DNA of 64,000 nucleotides, taken from positions 32,621,148 through 32,685,147 of the forward strand of contig NC_090706.1 of NCBI RefSeq assembly GCF_040954835.1, given 5' to 3'. Below, in pieces: positions 53,580 to 63,474 of the stretch (its first letter is position 1; each line of letters opens with the position of its first letter). Below the pieces are notes generated by a model. That model was not told the origin of the DNA. It saw nothing but the letters and a program-made list of their open reading frames with translations, and did not search any database. This stretch comes from Lepisosteus oculatus. Its lineage: Eukaryota; Chordata; Actinopteri; Semionotiformes; Lepisosteidae. A program made the position numbers and the translations under genes.

Positions 53580-54200
53580 AGCATGTCATGATAGAGACCC
53601 CATGTATATCACATGTATATCATGGCAGTGTAAATCACGACTGGCGTCTTGCCACCCTGGCACCGCTGTCGCAACAAGGGTCTCATAGCAGGACATGATA
53701 TACCCTGATAGTACCTGTCACCATATGTTGCAACAAGGGGTCAGTATATCCTGTAAGGGTATGTACTGTCGCAATATATGGACCCCATGTCGTAACGTGG
53801 GGGTGTGGCATTTTGTCAGGGGTATGTCATATCGCGATATGCGGGGCTTCATGTCGTGATATGGGCGCGGCAGTTTTTGTGATATCGCGATACATGGACT
53901 CCATGTCGCGACATGGGAGGTGGGCGTTTTGGCTGGACATGTCATATCGCGATATAGGACCATTCATGTCGCGACATGGGGTGGAGCATTTTTGCTGGGG
54001 TATGTCATATCGCGATATGAGGGCTTCATGTCGCGACATGGGCGTGGCAGGTTTTTTGTCATATCGCGATATGGGGATGGGCGTTTTGTCGGGGGGGGGG
54101 GGAGCGTGGTACGCCATATCGCGATATTGCGATATATGGACTTAATGTCGCAACAGTCGCACCATGACGGTGATGCGCCAGTCGCAATGGGTATCGCAAT
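53580..54200. repeat. Short satellite of alternating TCGCGA palindromes
   Basis: Two palindromes alternate: ATATCGCGATAT and CATGTCGCGACATG. TCGCGA cores lie at 53832, 53885, 53906, 53947, 53969, 54010, 54031, 54064 and 54119. The double unit repeats about every 62-63 bp in the best part (53885-54036). Spacers share 'gggcg' and 'gcgtttt' pieces. Toward 53580 and after 54119 the units are degenerate (for example 'gtcgcaacaagg'). A G run sits at about 54089-54102. It is CpG-dense against A+T-rich flanks. There is no coding sense: the apparent peptides are the repeat read in all frames. Confidence 0.85.
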
Positions 54201-54444
54201 GTGATCATATGTGCGCACTTCTATGGTGACATGCTATCGGAGTCGTGAACGCGCTGTGGATGCCATGACATTTTGTTGTCTGCTTTTCCATTTTGACCTC
54301 AGTGCGACTTCTCTTATAGTGATTATTAATTGGAAACCAATGGATGTGTTACTGTATATCCAGGGTGCTCATACAGCACACACGGTTAACCAGGGCTACA
54401 GTATTTGGACCAAGAAGAACCTCCATCACCTGTGTATCTACATG

Positions 54445-54585
54445 TTCTCGGTGCTTCCAGGTGGCGCTTTACCCAATCAGAGTGTCGATTCTTACTCTTC
54501 ACCCGATCGCGGCCCGCTGTTTGGGGGTTTAGCCAATCACGGGTCTGAGAGATATTCAAGCTAACAACACCAGGTGGATCGGGTT
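54445..54585. promoter_or_regulatory. CCAAT-box cluster and CTCF-like motif
   Basis: 'cttccaggtggcgcttt' (54454-54470) resembles the CTCF core. It is followed by 'cccaatcag' and 'gccaatcac' CCAAT boxes about 60 bp apart and another 'ccaggtgg' at about 54571. This could be a promoter or insulator, but no transcript is visible. Low confidence. Confidence 0.25.
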
Positions 54586-55129
54586 TTTTAGCGTCAATGA
54601 GAATATTTTTAAAATGCTTTACTTATTCGCAAAATAATTACATCGGCTTATTTTTTAACGTCTTTATTGATTCACAATGTCCCGTACTCTTCGAAATAAA
54701 TACATTTTTATTTGCAATATAACTCTCCGCTGCTTTCTGTAATTAATACGTGGTATTTTAGCAATTGTAATCGTATATTTAAGGTAGGTGAAATACTTTC
54801 TGCTTTGTACTTTAAAAATGAATAGAAATGTAAAGTCTATGATCATTATATTATTATGCTCGGGCTTTTAATTTTTTTATTGTTAAATTATATCGATCTT
54901 GAAACTAATACCTAAAAATGTGAATATGGGCTCTCGTGTTGTACCAGGGTACACAAGCAATACGTTTTCGAGAACATGGTGAAACATTTAAAGAAAGCAC
55001 CTATCCCAAATAACTAACATAGTAACTCCTCCCTGAATGTAAGGCAGTTTATTCGTGTAAAGGCTGCAAACTCTGGGGTCAACTGATCAAAAGATCACAA
55101 CTGAAAGATCTAGCGGGTTGTGACTTTGC

Positions 55130-55411
55130 TGTTTTGTACGTCACAGAGTGACATCACAGCCAGGAAAAGAAGACGCTATATTAAAATATATTGAAACATC
55201 CACCCCACCCAATCAGACAGACTCGGAAAACAAATTGCCCCCATTGTTTTCATCACAATCAGGAGCTCAAGCACCGAGTTGTTGGTACCTGTAAACTTCC
55301 TTGTAGATAGACACGTGATTACCCTAAAAAACAAGGTGCTATATCTCGTAAAGGAGAGCAGCACAAACGCTACCGACAGCAACATAAACCGACACAAACG
55401 CAGCAGTACCA
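55130..55411 (+). promoter_or_regulatory. Possible promoter and untranslated exon of an unseen gene
   Basis: CRE-like 'acgtcacagagtgacatcac', a TATA-like 'gctatattaaaatatatt' and a CCAAT box (cccaatcag) are followed by a segment ending CAATTGCG|GTGAGT at about 55412, a strong donor. No matching downstream coding exon was identified in the window. Confidence 0.2.
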
Positions 55412-56085
55412 ATTGCGGTGAGTTTCATCGTTTGTGGTGTCTGTAGGGGGGGGCAACTTCACGGAGCTCAAGGTAAACCCTGCATGGGATTTTAAATACA
55501 ATATTTCGGACGGATTTTGAAATCTTGCGTTTTGCTTTGTGTTCATTGTGTTTTGCAATAAAATATTAACTTCAGAGTAACTCGTTAAACTACTGAACAT
55601 TCTAAAAGCAGGCATACTAAATACTTAGAACTGTTACAAGCAACAAGTGAAAATGAGCTCTTGTAGCCGTTCTTGAGCTAAAGACAAAGTCCTTATATGA
55701 GAGACCTTTGCAAACTAGCTATCCTTTGAAAGAGAATTAGCCGACTCTCTAGACAGTGACGAGATTATCGCCATATTCAATTCCAAGCCCCGATGCCTGC
55801 GTCTGGTCTAGAAGACCAAAACCTCACAACGGAGGTAGGCACTGGTTGTTTTTGTGTGTGTGTCCGCCGTGGCACAGTAGCGTTTGGCGGCCTAGGTAAT
55901 TGTTGCTTAACCTGTGTGTGTGTGAGAGAGAGAGACAGTAGGTATATATATAAGGTTCCACTAATTCTGCTGTTTGATTATACCGCTCGAGGATTGCATT
56001 GTAAATTGGAGTGGTCCCCCCGTGCTGGCAGGATGATCAGTTAGAGCCCGGGCTATCCACTTTTGCACAGGCCCACCCAAAGATC

Positions 56086-56105
56086 AATACCTGGCTACGC
56101 CCCTG
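56086..56105 (-). mobile_element. Possible end of a hAT-type DNA transposon
   Basis: On the minus strand the sequence begins CAGGGGCGTAGCCAGG, a terminus familiar from hAT elements. The other end was not found, so the size is unknown. Confidence 0.35.
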
Positions 56106-56129
56106 GTTTCGGGGTAGATCACTAGGTAG

Positions 56130-56285
56130 AAGCAACACTTTTACACGAATTTCATTTTTACTTGTACATCGATGCTGTGAATTGATTTTTGTGAACTGGG
56201 ATTTAAAGGGGATATCTGCGCAGTCTAGAGCACCTACTACATTACGGAATGCTGCAAGCAATGTTTCTTTCATAGTACAGTACAT
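56130..56285 (-). mobile_element. Fragment resembling a PIF/Harbinger transposase
   Basis: On the minus strand the open frame reads AAFRNVVGALDCADIPFKSQ. This resembles the first catalytic block of Harbinger nucleases (FPNVxGxIDGTHIxIK), with the Asp in place. Nothing else of the transposase is present nearby. Confidence 0.45.
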
Positions 56286-56390
56286 GTGAGAATCTTACCT
56301 GCCTTTTCATGAAACCCTGTTTGATTGTATTCACTAATGCATGTTGAAGTATTTCAGGTGGATTTAAAAAACGAGATGGCTACTGCAGGT

Positions 56391-56517
56391 AGCTGCGTCA
56401 GCATGTGTAGGCTGCAAAGGAACAAGTAATGGGTTTATTCCATGCTGAAAAAAGGAAACACAACGTTTCGGCCGTGGAGCCTTCTTCAGGTGTCATATAT
56501 AAACCTATTACTTGTTC
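56391..56517 (-). repeat. Second copy of the foldback/hammerhead-like element
   Basis: 'aggctgcaaaggaacaagta', 'tttattccatgctgaaa', 'acaacgtttcggccgtgg' and 'agccttcttcagg' match the left arm at 28775-28848 in order. It ends with a short inverted 'attacttgttc'. The hammerhead-like core lies on the minus strand. Confidence 0.65.
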
Positions 56518-56788
56518 ACTAATGTATGGCCGGAAAACAACATCTAGCGTAAATAAAGTCTAAAGTCTAAATTCCATTTAACTCGTTATTCCATTTAACG
56601 TTTTTTTTTAAATCTTGTTTAACGCTACTTTCATTGTAGAAACGTGATTGTAAAGCAAGTTTTACATCCACGCATAAGCTGTGATGATTTGAACACGGCG
56701 CCTCTGTAGGCAGGAGGGGCGGGGGGAGGGCTTTGTGACGTATCGGAAACGTGTGCCTTTGTCAGCTGTTTCACTGCTGCGATCTCTG

Positions 56789-56882
56789 CACTGGGTTAGC
56801 TCAATGGTTACTTCAAACTTTGCAAGTTTCTCATTCCGCGGCCGCAAGGTTGCGGGGTTCGGACCATGGGCGCTGTCTACTG
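56789..56882 (+). ncRNA. tRNA-like Pol III module T1, unit 1
   Basis: 94-nt module with an A-box-like TAGCTCAATGGTTA and a B-box-like GGGGTTCGGACC, followed by GGGCGCTGT and repeated T runs (terminator-like). The end stem CACTGG...CTACTG is imperfect here (one mismatch, one wobble), whereas units 2 and 3 pair perfectly. A hairpin AAACTTTGCAAGTTT occupies the anticodon-arm position. The D stem does not close, so it is not a normal tRNA. Confidence 0.55.
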
Positions 56883-57173
56883 TTTTTGTTTTTGTTTTTT
56901 CTCCTTTTTTTTCTTTTAAACTAAAGAAACATAAATCTCCATCTAGCGCTCCGTATCGGTTTGTAGTGATTTAGTTTACAGTTCAAGGTTAACAGTTTAA
57001 GGTAGAAACTCCGTGCCTGTTGTCTTCAAATGATTTCCACGCATTTTGAAAAGAATTGCTTGAAGAGCCTAGCAATAAAACGTAGCGGCATAAAACAAGA
57101 TAAAAACGAGTCACGAGACTCAGGCTATGTGACGTCGATGTAATAAAAACTTATTTTCCGCCGATTACAATCG

Positions 57174-57252
57174 CGCCGGCTTAGCTCAGCGGTTACTTCT
57201 TGAACAAACCTTTCCCCTACCCGGGGTTTCGAACCACGGGCGCTGTCCGGCG
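57174..57252 (+). ncRNA. tRNA-like Pol III module T2, unit 1
   Basis: 79-nt module with end stem CGCCGG...CCGGCG (six perfect pairs), A box TAGCTCAGCGGTTA (close to TRGCNNAGYNGG), B box GGTTTCGAACC, and seven T immediately after the stem (57253-57259). It shares 'GGTTACTTC' and 'GGGCGCTGTCC' with T1. The middle reads TTCTTGAACAAACC here and differs in other units. Confidence 0.6.
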
Positions 57253-57870
57253 TTTTTTTCACTTTTATCAAAAATAAAATGAGGTCGATATGAGTATTTT
57301 CTGCTTAGATTTTAATGTAAATGGAACCTTTAATTGTGAAGGGACGCGGATCGTGAATATTATTCTGTGTTTCGGGGTAGTTGGGTGTGGGTGAGGCACA
57401 AAGGGTACATCACATAACCCCATACAGTGCTTCCAAATCGTTATGGTTTTATTACACAGTGTTCACTTCTGTTTGTGGTTATTTAAAGACGCGTTTAAGT
57501 TGACTCAACTTTTTTATTTTACGAATGAATATATTTAAAGAATCATATTAGCCTGATGAACCGGTAGGTGTCGCTCATTAACCATGGAAAAACAAGAATC
57601 AGGAGATCTCCTATTGGATTCCCATACTCTGCTGCACTCCCCATCTTGGTTACATATGGAAGTGTCCTCCTATTCTACTTCAACATTACCTGGTATGTTC
57701 CTCCCTTCGTCTCTCAATTTCCCAAATTTAGCAGTCATCCCCTGGTTAAGTGCTCTCTTAGGATTTGGGTTCAGTTTAGGAAACACTTTGGAATACAGTC
57801 TTTCAATGTTTGTGCTCCTCTGCATGTAAACCATTTGTTTGCTTCTTCTGTTATAGACCAGGCATTATAA

Positions 57871-58065
57871 TAATAATAATAACAACAACTGCTTACACGT
57901 ATATATGGACACTCCACTCAAAGCACTTTACAGGTAATGGGGATCCTCTCCACCACCACCACCAATGTGCGCCCCACCTGGATGATGTGACGGCAGCCAC
58001 AGTGCGCCAGAACACTCACCACACGTCAGCTTTCAGTGGGAAGGAGGGCAGAGTAAACTTTCCCA
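57871..58065 (-). repeat. SINE 3' part, antisense, unit 1
   Basis: Reverse complement of the SINE tail: 'ccactcaaagcactttacag', 'ccacctggatgatgtgac', 'cagccacagtgcgccag' and 'aacactcaccacac' mirror 'gtgttctggtgcactatgg' to 'ctgtaaagcactttgagtgg' of the sense SINE in the same unit. It begins with an (ATA)n run. The two SINE copies in a unit therefore form a large, imperfect inverted pair. Confidence 0.75.
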
Positions 58066-58167
58066 AACATTGATCCTGAATGTGTGATAAGTGGAAGCAG
58101 GCCCCTGCTACTCCTTTCCACATGTACTGGTGTTGTTCCACACTGAAATCATTTTGCAAGTCTATAT

Positions 58168-58540
58168 TTGAAACTCTTAAACAATTTTAGATGTGCTGAG
58201 CTCCCTCCTCTGATAGTTAACTTTGGTGTACCTCATAATGACGTTTTATCTAATATTCAGTTAGGCATGCTGGCCTTTACTAGCAATACATTTGATTTTG
58301 CTCCATTGAACACAACCTGTTGCACCCACCTTAACTCACTGAATAAGGGATGTGATGTACTTTCTCCAGCCTTGTTTTCCCTTTGTTGGCTCAATTGCAA
58401 AAATATATTCTGCCTGGCAGCCCTATTTAAACTTCTTTTAGAGCTTGCAGCTCAACCAGACCTCTGCAAGACCCTGAAGACTGTGGCTTCACTCTTCTCA
58501 GCCAGTAGCTATCTCGTTCTGCACCTCACAACTGGAATTC
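58168..58540 (+). other. Open frame of unknown nature in the array unit
   Basis: About 125 codons without a stop and without an ATG at the start, reading for example PPLIVNFGVPHNDVL and LAALFKLLLELAAQPDL. The frame then runs on into the SINE. The same frame is open in unit 2 (60763-61141). I do not recognise a family. Because the units are nearly identical, shared openness is weak evidence for coding. Confidence 0.25.
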
Positions 58541-59063
58541 CACTGAAGCTCAGCGGGTGTGAGCCTGGTCAGTACCTGGATGGCAGACCTCCTGTGGAAA
58601 AACTCAGGTTGCTGCTGAAAGAGGTGTTAGTGGGGCCAGCAGGGGGTTCTCACCCTGTGGTCCATGTGGGTCCTAATGCCCTAGTATAGTGATGGTGATG
58701 CTATACTGTAAATGGGTGCTGTCCTTTGGAAGAGATGTAAAACCGAGGTCCTGACTCTCTGTGGTCATTAAAGATCCCAGGGCATTGCTTGAAAAGAGTA
58801 GGGGTGTCCTGGGCAAATTTCCCATTGGCTCTTAGCAATCATGGCCTCCTAATAATCCTCCGCTATAAATTGACTTCATTAGTCTGCTCTCCTCCCCACT
58901 GCTAGCTGGTGTGTGTTGAGTGTTCTGGTGCACTATGGCTGCCATGGCATCATCCAGGTGGATTCTGCACATTGGTGGTGGAGGGCAGTCCCCATTACCT
59001 GTAAAGCACTTTGAGTGGAATGTCCAGAAAAGCGCTATATAAGTGTAAGCAATTCTTATTATT
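58541..59063 (+). repeat. 5S-type SINE with L2-like tail, unit 1
   Basis: The head 'aagctcagcgggtgtgagcc', 'tggtcagtacctggatggca' and 'gacctcctgtgg' corresponds to the 3' half of 5S rRNA. The body follows ('aagatcccagggcattgc', 'ggtgtcctgggcaaatttcc'). The tail is 'acctgtaaagcactttgag' to 'agcgctatataagtgtaagc' with a TTATTA end. This is the arrangement of fish SINE3-like elements, here truncated at the 5' end. Confidence 0.8.
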
Positions 59064-59350
59064 CCGTCCTTTCACTACTTTTTTTTTTCTCTTTTCCCAT
59101 CGGTTATCTGTTTCCCATCGCAGGTTTCATTTTTTATTTGTTCTCCTTTCTTCCCATTTTTATATCAGTGTTGGATCCATCTAATTTGTTTAGATCCCAA
59201 GTCTGTGATGACATTACAAGGTCGTTTTCACAAGCATAAGCTGTGATGATTTGAACACGGCGCCTCTGTAGGCAGGAGGGGCGGGGGGAGGGCTTTGTGA
59301 CGTATCGGAAACGTGTACCTTTGTCAGCTGTTTCACTGCTGCGATCTCTG

Positions 59351-59444
59351 CACTGGGTTAGCTCAATGGTTACTTCAAACTTTGCAAGTTTCTCATTCCG
59401 CGGCCGCAAGGTTGCGGGGTTCGGACCATGGGCGCTGTCCAGTG
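59351..59444 (+). ncRNA. tRNA-like Pol III module T1, unit 2
   Basis: Terminal stem CACTGG (59351-59356) pairs perfectly with CCAGTG (59439-59444). A and B boxes are as in unit 1. Five T follow directly, then more T runs. Confidence 0.6.
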
Positions 59445-59735
59445 TTTTTGTTTTTGTTTTTTCTCCTTTTTTTTCTTTTAAACTAAAGAAACATACATCT
59501 CCATCTAGCGCTCAGTATCGGTTTGTAGTGATTTAGTTTACAGTTCAAGGTTAACAGTTTAAGGTAGAAACTTCGTGCCTGTTGTCTTCAAATGATTTCC
59601 ACGCATTTTGAAAAGAATTGCTTGACGAGCCTAGCAATAAAACGTAGCGGCATAAAACAAGATAAAAACGAGTCATGAGACTCAGGCTATGTGACGTCGA
59701 TGTAATAAAAACTCATTTTCCGCCGGTTACAATCG

Positions 59736-59813
59736 CGCCGGCTTAGCTCAGCGGTTACTTCTCAAACAAACCTTCCCCTACCCGGGGTTTCGAACCACGG
59801 GCGCTGTCCGGCG
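59736..59813 (+). ncRNA. tRNA-like Pol III module T2, unit 2
   Basis: Stem CGCCGG...CCGGCG intact and A and B boxes identical to unit 1. The middle reads TTCTCAAACAAACC (unit 1 has TTCTTGAACAAACC). Seven T follow (59814-59820). Confidence 0.6.
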
Positions 59814-60424
59814 TTTTTTTCACTTTTATCAAAAATAAAATGAGGTCGATATGAGTATTTTCTGCTTAGATTTTAATGTAAATGGAACCTTTAATTGTGA
59901 AGGGACGTGGATCGTAAATATTATTCTGTGTTTCGGGGTAGTTGGGTGTGGGTGAGGCACAAAGGGTACATCATATAACCCCATACAGTGCTTTCAAATC
60001 GTTATGGTTTTATTACACAGTGTTCACTTCTGTTTGTGGTTATTTAAAAACACGTTTAAGTTGACTCAACTTTTTTATTTTACGAATGAATATATTTAAA
60101 GAATCATATTAGCCTGATGAACCGGTAGGTGTCGCTCATTAACCATGGAAAAACAAGAATCAGGAGATCTCCTATTGGATTCCCATACTCTGCTGCACTC
60201 CCCATCTTGGTTACATATGGAAGTGTCCTCCTATTCTACTTCAACATTACCTGGTATGTTCCTCCCTTCGTCTCTCAATTTCACAATTTAGCAGTCATCC
60301 CCTGGTTATGTGCTCTCTTAGGATTTGGATTCAGTTTAGGAAACACTTTGGAATACAGTCTTTCAATGTTTGTGCTCCTCTGCATGTAAACCATTTGTTT
60401 GCTTCTTCTGTTATAGACCAGCCA

Positions 60425-60425
60425 T

Positions 60426-60475
<50 letters not shown>

Positions 60476-60665
60476 CAACAACAACTGATTACACGTATAT
60501 ATGGACACTCCACTCAAAGCACTTTACAGGTAATGGGGACTCCCCTCCACCACCACCAATGTGCAGCCCCACCTGGATGATGTGACGGCAGCCACAGTGC
60601 GCCAGAACACTCACCACACGTCGGCTTTCAGTGGGAAGGAGGGCAGAGTAAACTTTCCCAAACAT
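60425..60665 (-). repeat. SINE 3' part, antisense, with ATA microsatellite, unit 2
   Basis: Homologous to 57871-58065. The simple repeat is greatly expanded: about 15 ATA triplets followed by several ACA triplets (60426-60484), against a handful in unit 1. Confidence 0.75.
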
Positions 60666-61141
60666 TGATCCTGAATGTGTGATAAGTGGAAGCAGACCCC
60701 TGCTACTCCTTTCCACATGTACTGGTCTTGTTCCACACTGAAATCATTTTGCAAGTCTATATTTGAAACTCTTAAACAATTTTAGATGTGCTGAGCTCCC
60801 TCCTCTGATAGTTAACTTTGGTGTACCTCATAATGACGTTTTATCTAATATTCAGTTAGGCATGCTGGCCTTTACTAGCAATACATTTGATTTTGCTCCA
60901 TTGAACACAACCTGTTGCACCCACCTTTACTCACTGAATAAGGGATGTGATGTACTTTCTCCAGCCTTGTTTTCCCTTTGTTGGCTCAATTGCAAAAATA
61001 TATTCTGCCTGGCAGCCCTATTTAAACTTCTTTTAGAGCTTGCAGCTCAACCAGACCTCTGCAAGACCCTGAAGACTGTGGCTTCGCTCTTCTCAGCCAG
61101 TAGCCATCTCGTTCTGCACCTCACAACTGGAATTCCACTGA

Positions 61142-62209
61142 ATAATAATAACAATAAACTTTATTTTATATAGCGCCTTTAAAGGTGGCTTCTCAAAGTG
61201 CTTTACAGGATGACAATAACAATAAATAAGAAGACTACAACAATAAATAAGAAGATTTCACAAGATAGGACACAATTATAATTACAACAATACAGCAATA
61301 ACAATAGAGGAGACTGTGGAAGATGGTATTAAGAAGAGCAGAGGGGTGAAGAATGGAACCAGTTAAATAAAGGCTTTTCTGAAGAAGAAGGTTTTGAGTC
61401 TGGATTTGAAGGAGTTTAGAGAAGGTGACTCTCTAATATCCTTGGGCAAAGAGTTCCAGAGCTTGGGGGCATAGCAGGAGAAGGTCCTGTCGCCCATACA
61501 ATTTAGACAGGCTTGGGGGACAGTAAGGAGGGCAGAATTTGAAGAGCGGAGGTTGCGAGGTGGGGAGTAGGGCGATAAAAGTTCAGACAGGTATTGAGGT
61601 GTCAAGTCATGTAAAGCCTTGTAGGTGAGCATGAGGATTTTAAAGTCTAAGCGGAATTTGACCGGAAGCCAGTGCAAGGACTCCAGGATAGCAGTAATGT
61701 GAACACTTGCACTAGACCTGGTCAGGATTCTGGCTGCTGAATTTTGGACATACTGCAGCTTGTTCAGAGTAGATTTAGATACCCCAGGGAGTAGAGCATT
61801 GCAGTAGTCAATTCGAGAGAATACAAATATGTTGATCAGCTTTTCAGCCACAGTTAATGATAGCATAGGGTGTAGCCTTGCGATATTTCTAAGGTGAAAA
61901 AAAGATGTTTTGACAGTATGCTGTACATGGGGGTCGAATGTTAAGCCAGAATCGAATATAACCACAAGGTTTTTCAATTTTGATTGAAGCTCAAGTACAG
62001 AGCCATCTACAGACAGGGTTACAGGACTGGCTTTACGAAGTTGATGGGGGGTACCAATAAGCATGACTTCAGTCTTGTCACAGTTAAGATGAAGGAAGTT
62101 TTGAGTCATCCAAGTTTTTATGTCAGAGATGCAATTAGATAGAATAGAGACAGCCACATCAGTGTCGGGTTTGCTATGGATGTATATTTGAGTATCGTCA
62201 GCGTAAAAA
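61142..62209 (-). mobile_element. 5'-truncated L2-type LINE inserted in unit 2
   Basis: The minus-strand open frame 61363-62157 encodes 264 residues of the C-terminal part of an L2/CR1-group reverse transcriptase: NFLHLNCDKTEVMLIG, LGVIFDS-like LVVIFDSGLTFDPHVQ, RIDYCNALLPGVSKSTLNKL, AARILTRSS, LHWLPVKFRLDFKILMLTYK, YAPKLWNSLPKDIRES, FKSRLKTFFFRKAF. The element ends (3' side) at 61142 in an AATAATAAC repeat, typical of L2. Unit 1 has the empty site at 58540 ('ccactgaagctcagcggg'), so the insertion split the junction before the SINE. The frame is unbroken, which suggests a young copy, but the catalytic N-terminal part is missing. Confidence 0.88.
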
Positions 62210-62724
62210 GCTCAGCAGGTGTGAGCCTGGTCAGTACCTGGATGGCAGACCTCCTGGGGAAAAACTAAGGTTGCTGCTGAAAGAGGTGTTAGTGGGGCCA
62301 GCGGGGGGTTCTCACCCCGTGGTCCATGTGGGTCCTAATGCCCTAGTATAGTGATGGTGATGCTATACTGTAAATGGGTGCTGTCCTTTGGAAGAGATGT
62401 AAAACCGAGGTCCTGACTCTCTGTGGTCATTAAAGATCCCAGGGCATTGCTTGAAAAGAGTAGGGGTGTCCTGGGCAAATTTCCCATTGGCTCTTAGCAA
62501 TCATGGCCTCCTAATAATCCTCCGCTATAAATTGACTTCATTAGTCTGCTCTCCTCCCCACTGCTTGCTGGTGTGTGTTGAGTGTTCTGGTGCACTATGG
62601 CTGCCATGGCATCATCCAGGTGGATTCTGCACATTGGTGGTGGAGGGCAGTCCCCATTACCTGTAAAGCACTTTGAGTGGAGTGTCCAGAAAAGCGCTAT
62701 ATAAGTGTAAGCAATTCTTATTAT
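62210..62724 (+). repeat. 5S-type SINE with L2-like tail, unit 2
   Basis: Same element as 58541-59063 with a few base differences. It is separated from its original left flank by the L2 insertion. Confidence 0.8.
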
Positions 62725-63011
62725 TCCGTCCTTTCACTACTTTTTTTTTCTCTTTTCCCATCGGTTATCTGTTTCCCATCGCAGGTTTCATTTTTTATTT
62801 GTTCTCCTTTCTTCCCATTTTTATATCAGTGTTGGATCCATCTAATTTGTTTAGATCCCAAGTCTGTGATGACATTACAAGGTCGTTTTCAGCAGCATAA
62901 GCTGTGATGATTTGAACACGGCGCCTCTGTAGGCAGGAGGGGCGGGGGGAGGGCTTTGTGACGTATCGGAAACGTGTACCTTTGTCAGCTGTTTCACTGC
63001 TGCGATCTCTG

Positions 63012-63105
63012 CACTGGGTTAGCTCAATGGTTACTTCAAACTTTGCAAGTTTCTCATTCCGCGGCCGCAAGGTTGCGGGGTTCGGACCATGGGCGCTGTC
63101 CAGTG
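63012..63105 (+). ncRNA. tRNA-like Pol III module T1, unit 3
   Basis: Identical plan to unit 2: CACTGG at 63012-63017 pairs with CCAGTG at 63100-63105, then T runs. Confidence 0.6.
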
Positions 63106-63396
63106 TTTTTGTTTTTGTTTTTTCTCCTTTTTTTTCTTTTAAACTAAAGAAACATACATCTCCATCTAGCGCTCAGTATCGGTTTGTAGTGATTTAGTTT
63201 ACAGTTCAAGGTTAACAGTTTAAGGTAGAAACTTCGTGCCTGTTGTCTTCAAATGATTTCCACGCATTTTGAAAAGAATTGCTTGACGAGCCTAGCAATA
63301 AAACGTAGCGGCATAAAACAAGATAAAAACGAGTCATGAGACTCAGGCTATGTGACGTCGATGTAATAAAAACTCATTTTCCGCCGGTTACAATCG

Positions 63397-63474
63397 CGCC
63401 GGCTTAGCTCAGCGGTTACTTCACGAACAAACCTTCCCCTACCCGGGGTTTCGAACCACGGGCGCTGTCCGGCG
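63397..63474 (+). ncRNA. tRNA-like Pol III module T2, unit 3
   Basis: Stem CGCCGG (63397-63402) with CCGGCG (63469-63474), A and B boxes unchanged, middle TTCACGAACAAACC, then seven T. The variable triplet differs from both other units. Confidence 0.6.

Larger units (their letters stand above)
56672..59233 (+). repeat. Tandem array, unit 1 (2562 bp)
   Basis: Starts at 'gcataagctgtgatgattt'. Order of content: module T1 (56789-56882), module T2 (57174-57252), an anonymous segment with 'accatggaaaaacaagaa' (57580), an antisense SINE tail (57871-58065), an anonymous segment with an open frame (58168-58540), a sense 5S-type SINE (58541-59063) and a unique spacer to 59233. Units 2 and 3 start with the same sequence. 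Only scattered single-base and short indel differences are visible when the units are read side by side. Confidence 0.92.
59234..62894 (+). repeat. Tandem array, unit 2 (3661 bp, with L2 insertion)
   Basis: Same order as unit 1: T1 (59351-59444), T2 (59736-59813), antisense SINE tail (60425-60665) with an expanded ATA microsatellite (60426-60484), the anonymous open frame (60763-61141), an inserted L2 fragment (61142-62209), the sense SINE (62210-62724) and the spacer. The 1.1 kb extra length is explained by the L2 insertion and the microsatellite. Confidence 0.92.

Noticed and set aside
53718-54218. Six overlapping open frames rich in SRYDM-like repeats
   Set aside because: They are the palindromic satellite translated in every frame. 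Palindromes give similar peptides on both strands.
56662-56974. Open frames on both strands over the T1 modules (repeated at 59134-59536 and 62795-63197)
   Set aside because: They overlap the Pol III module and its T-rich terminator on both strands and match no protein. They are preserved only because the units are near-identical.
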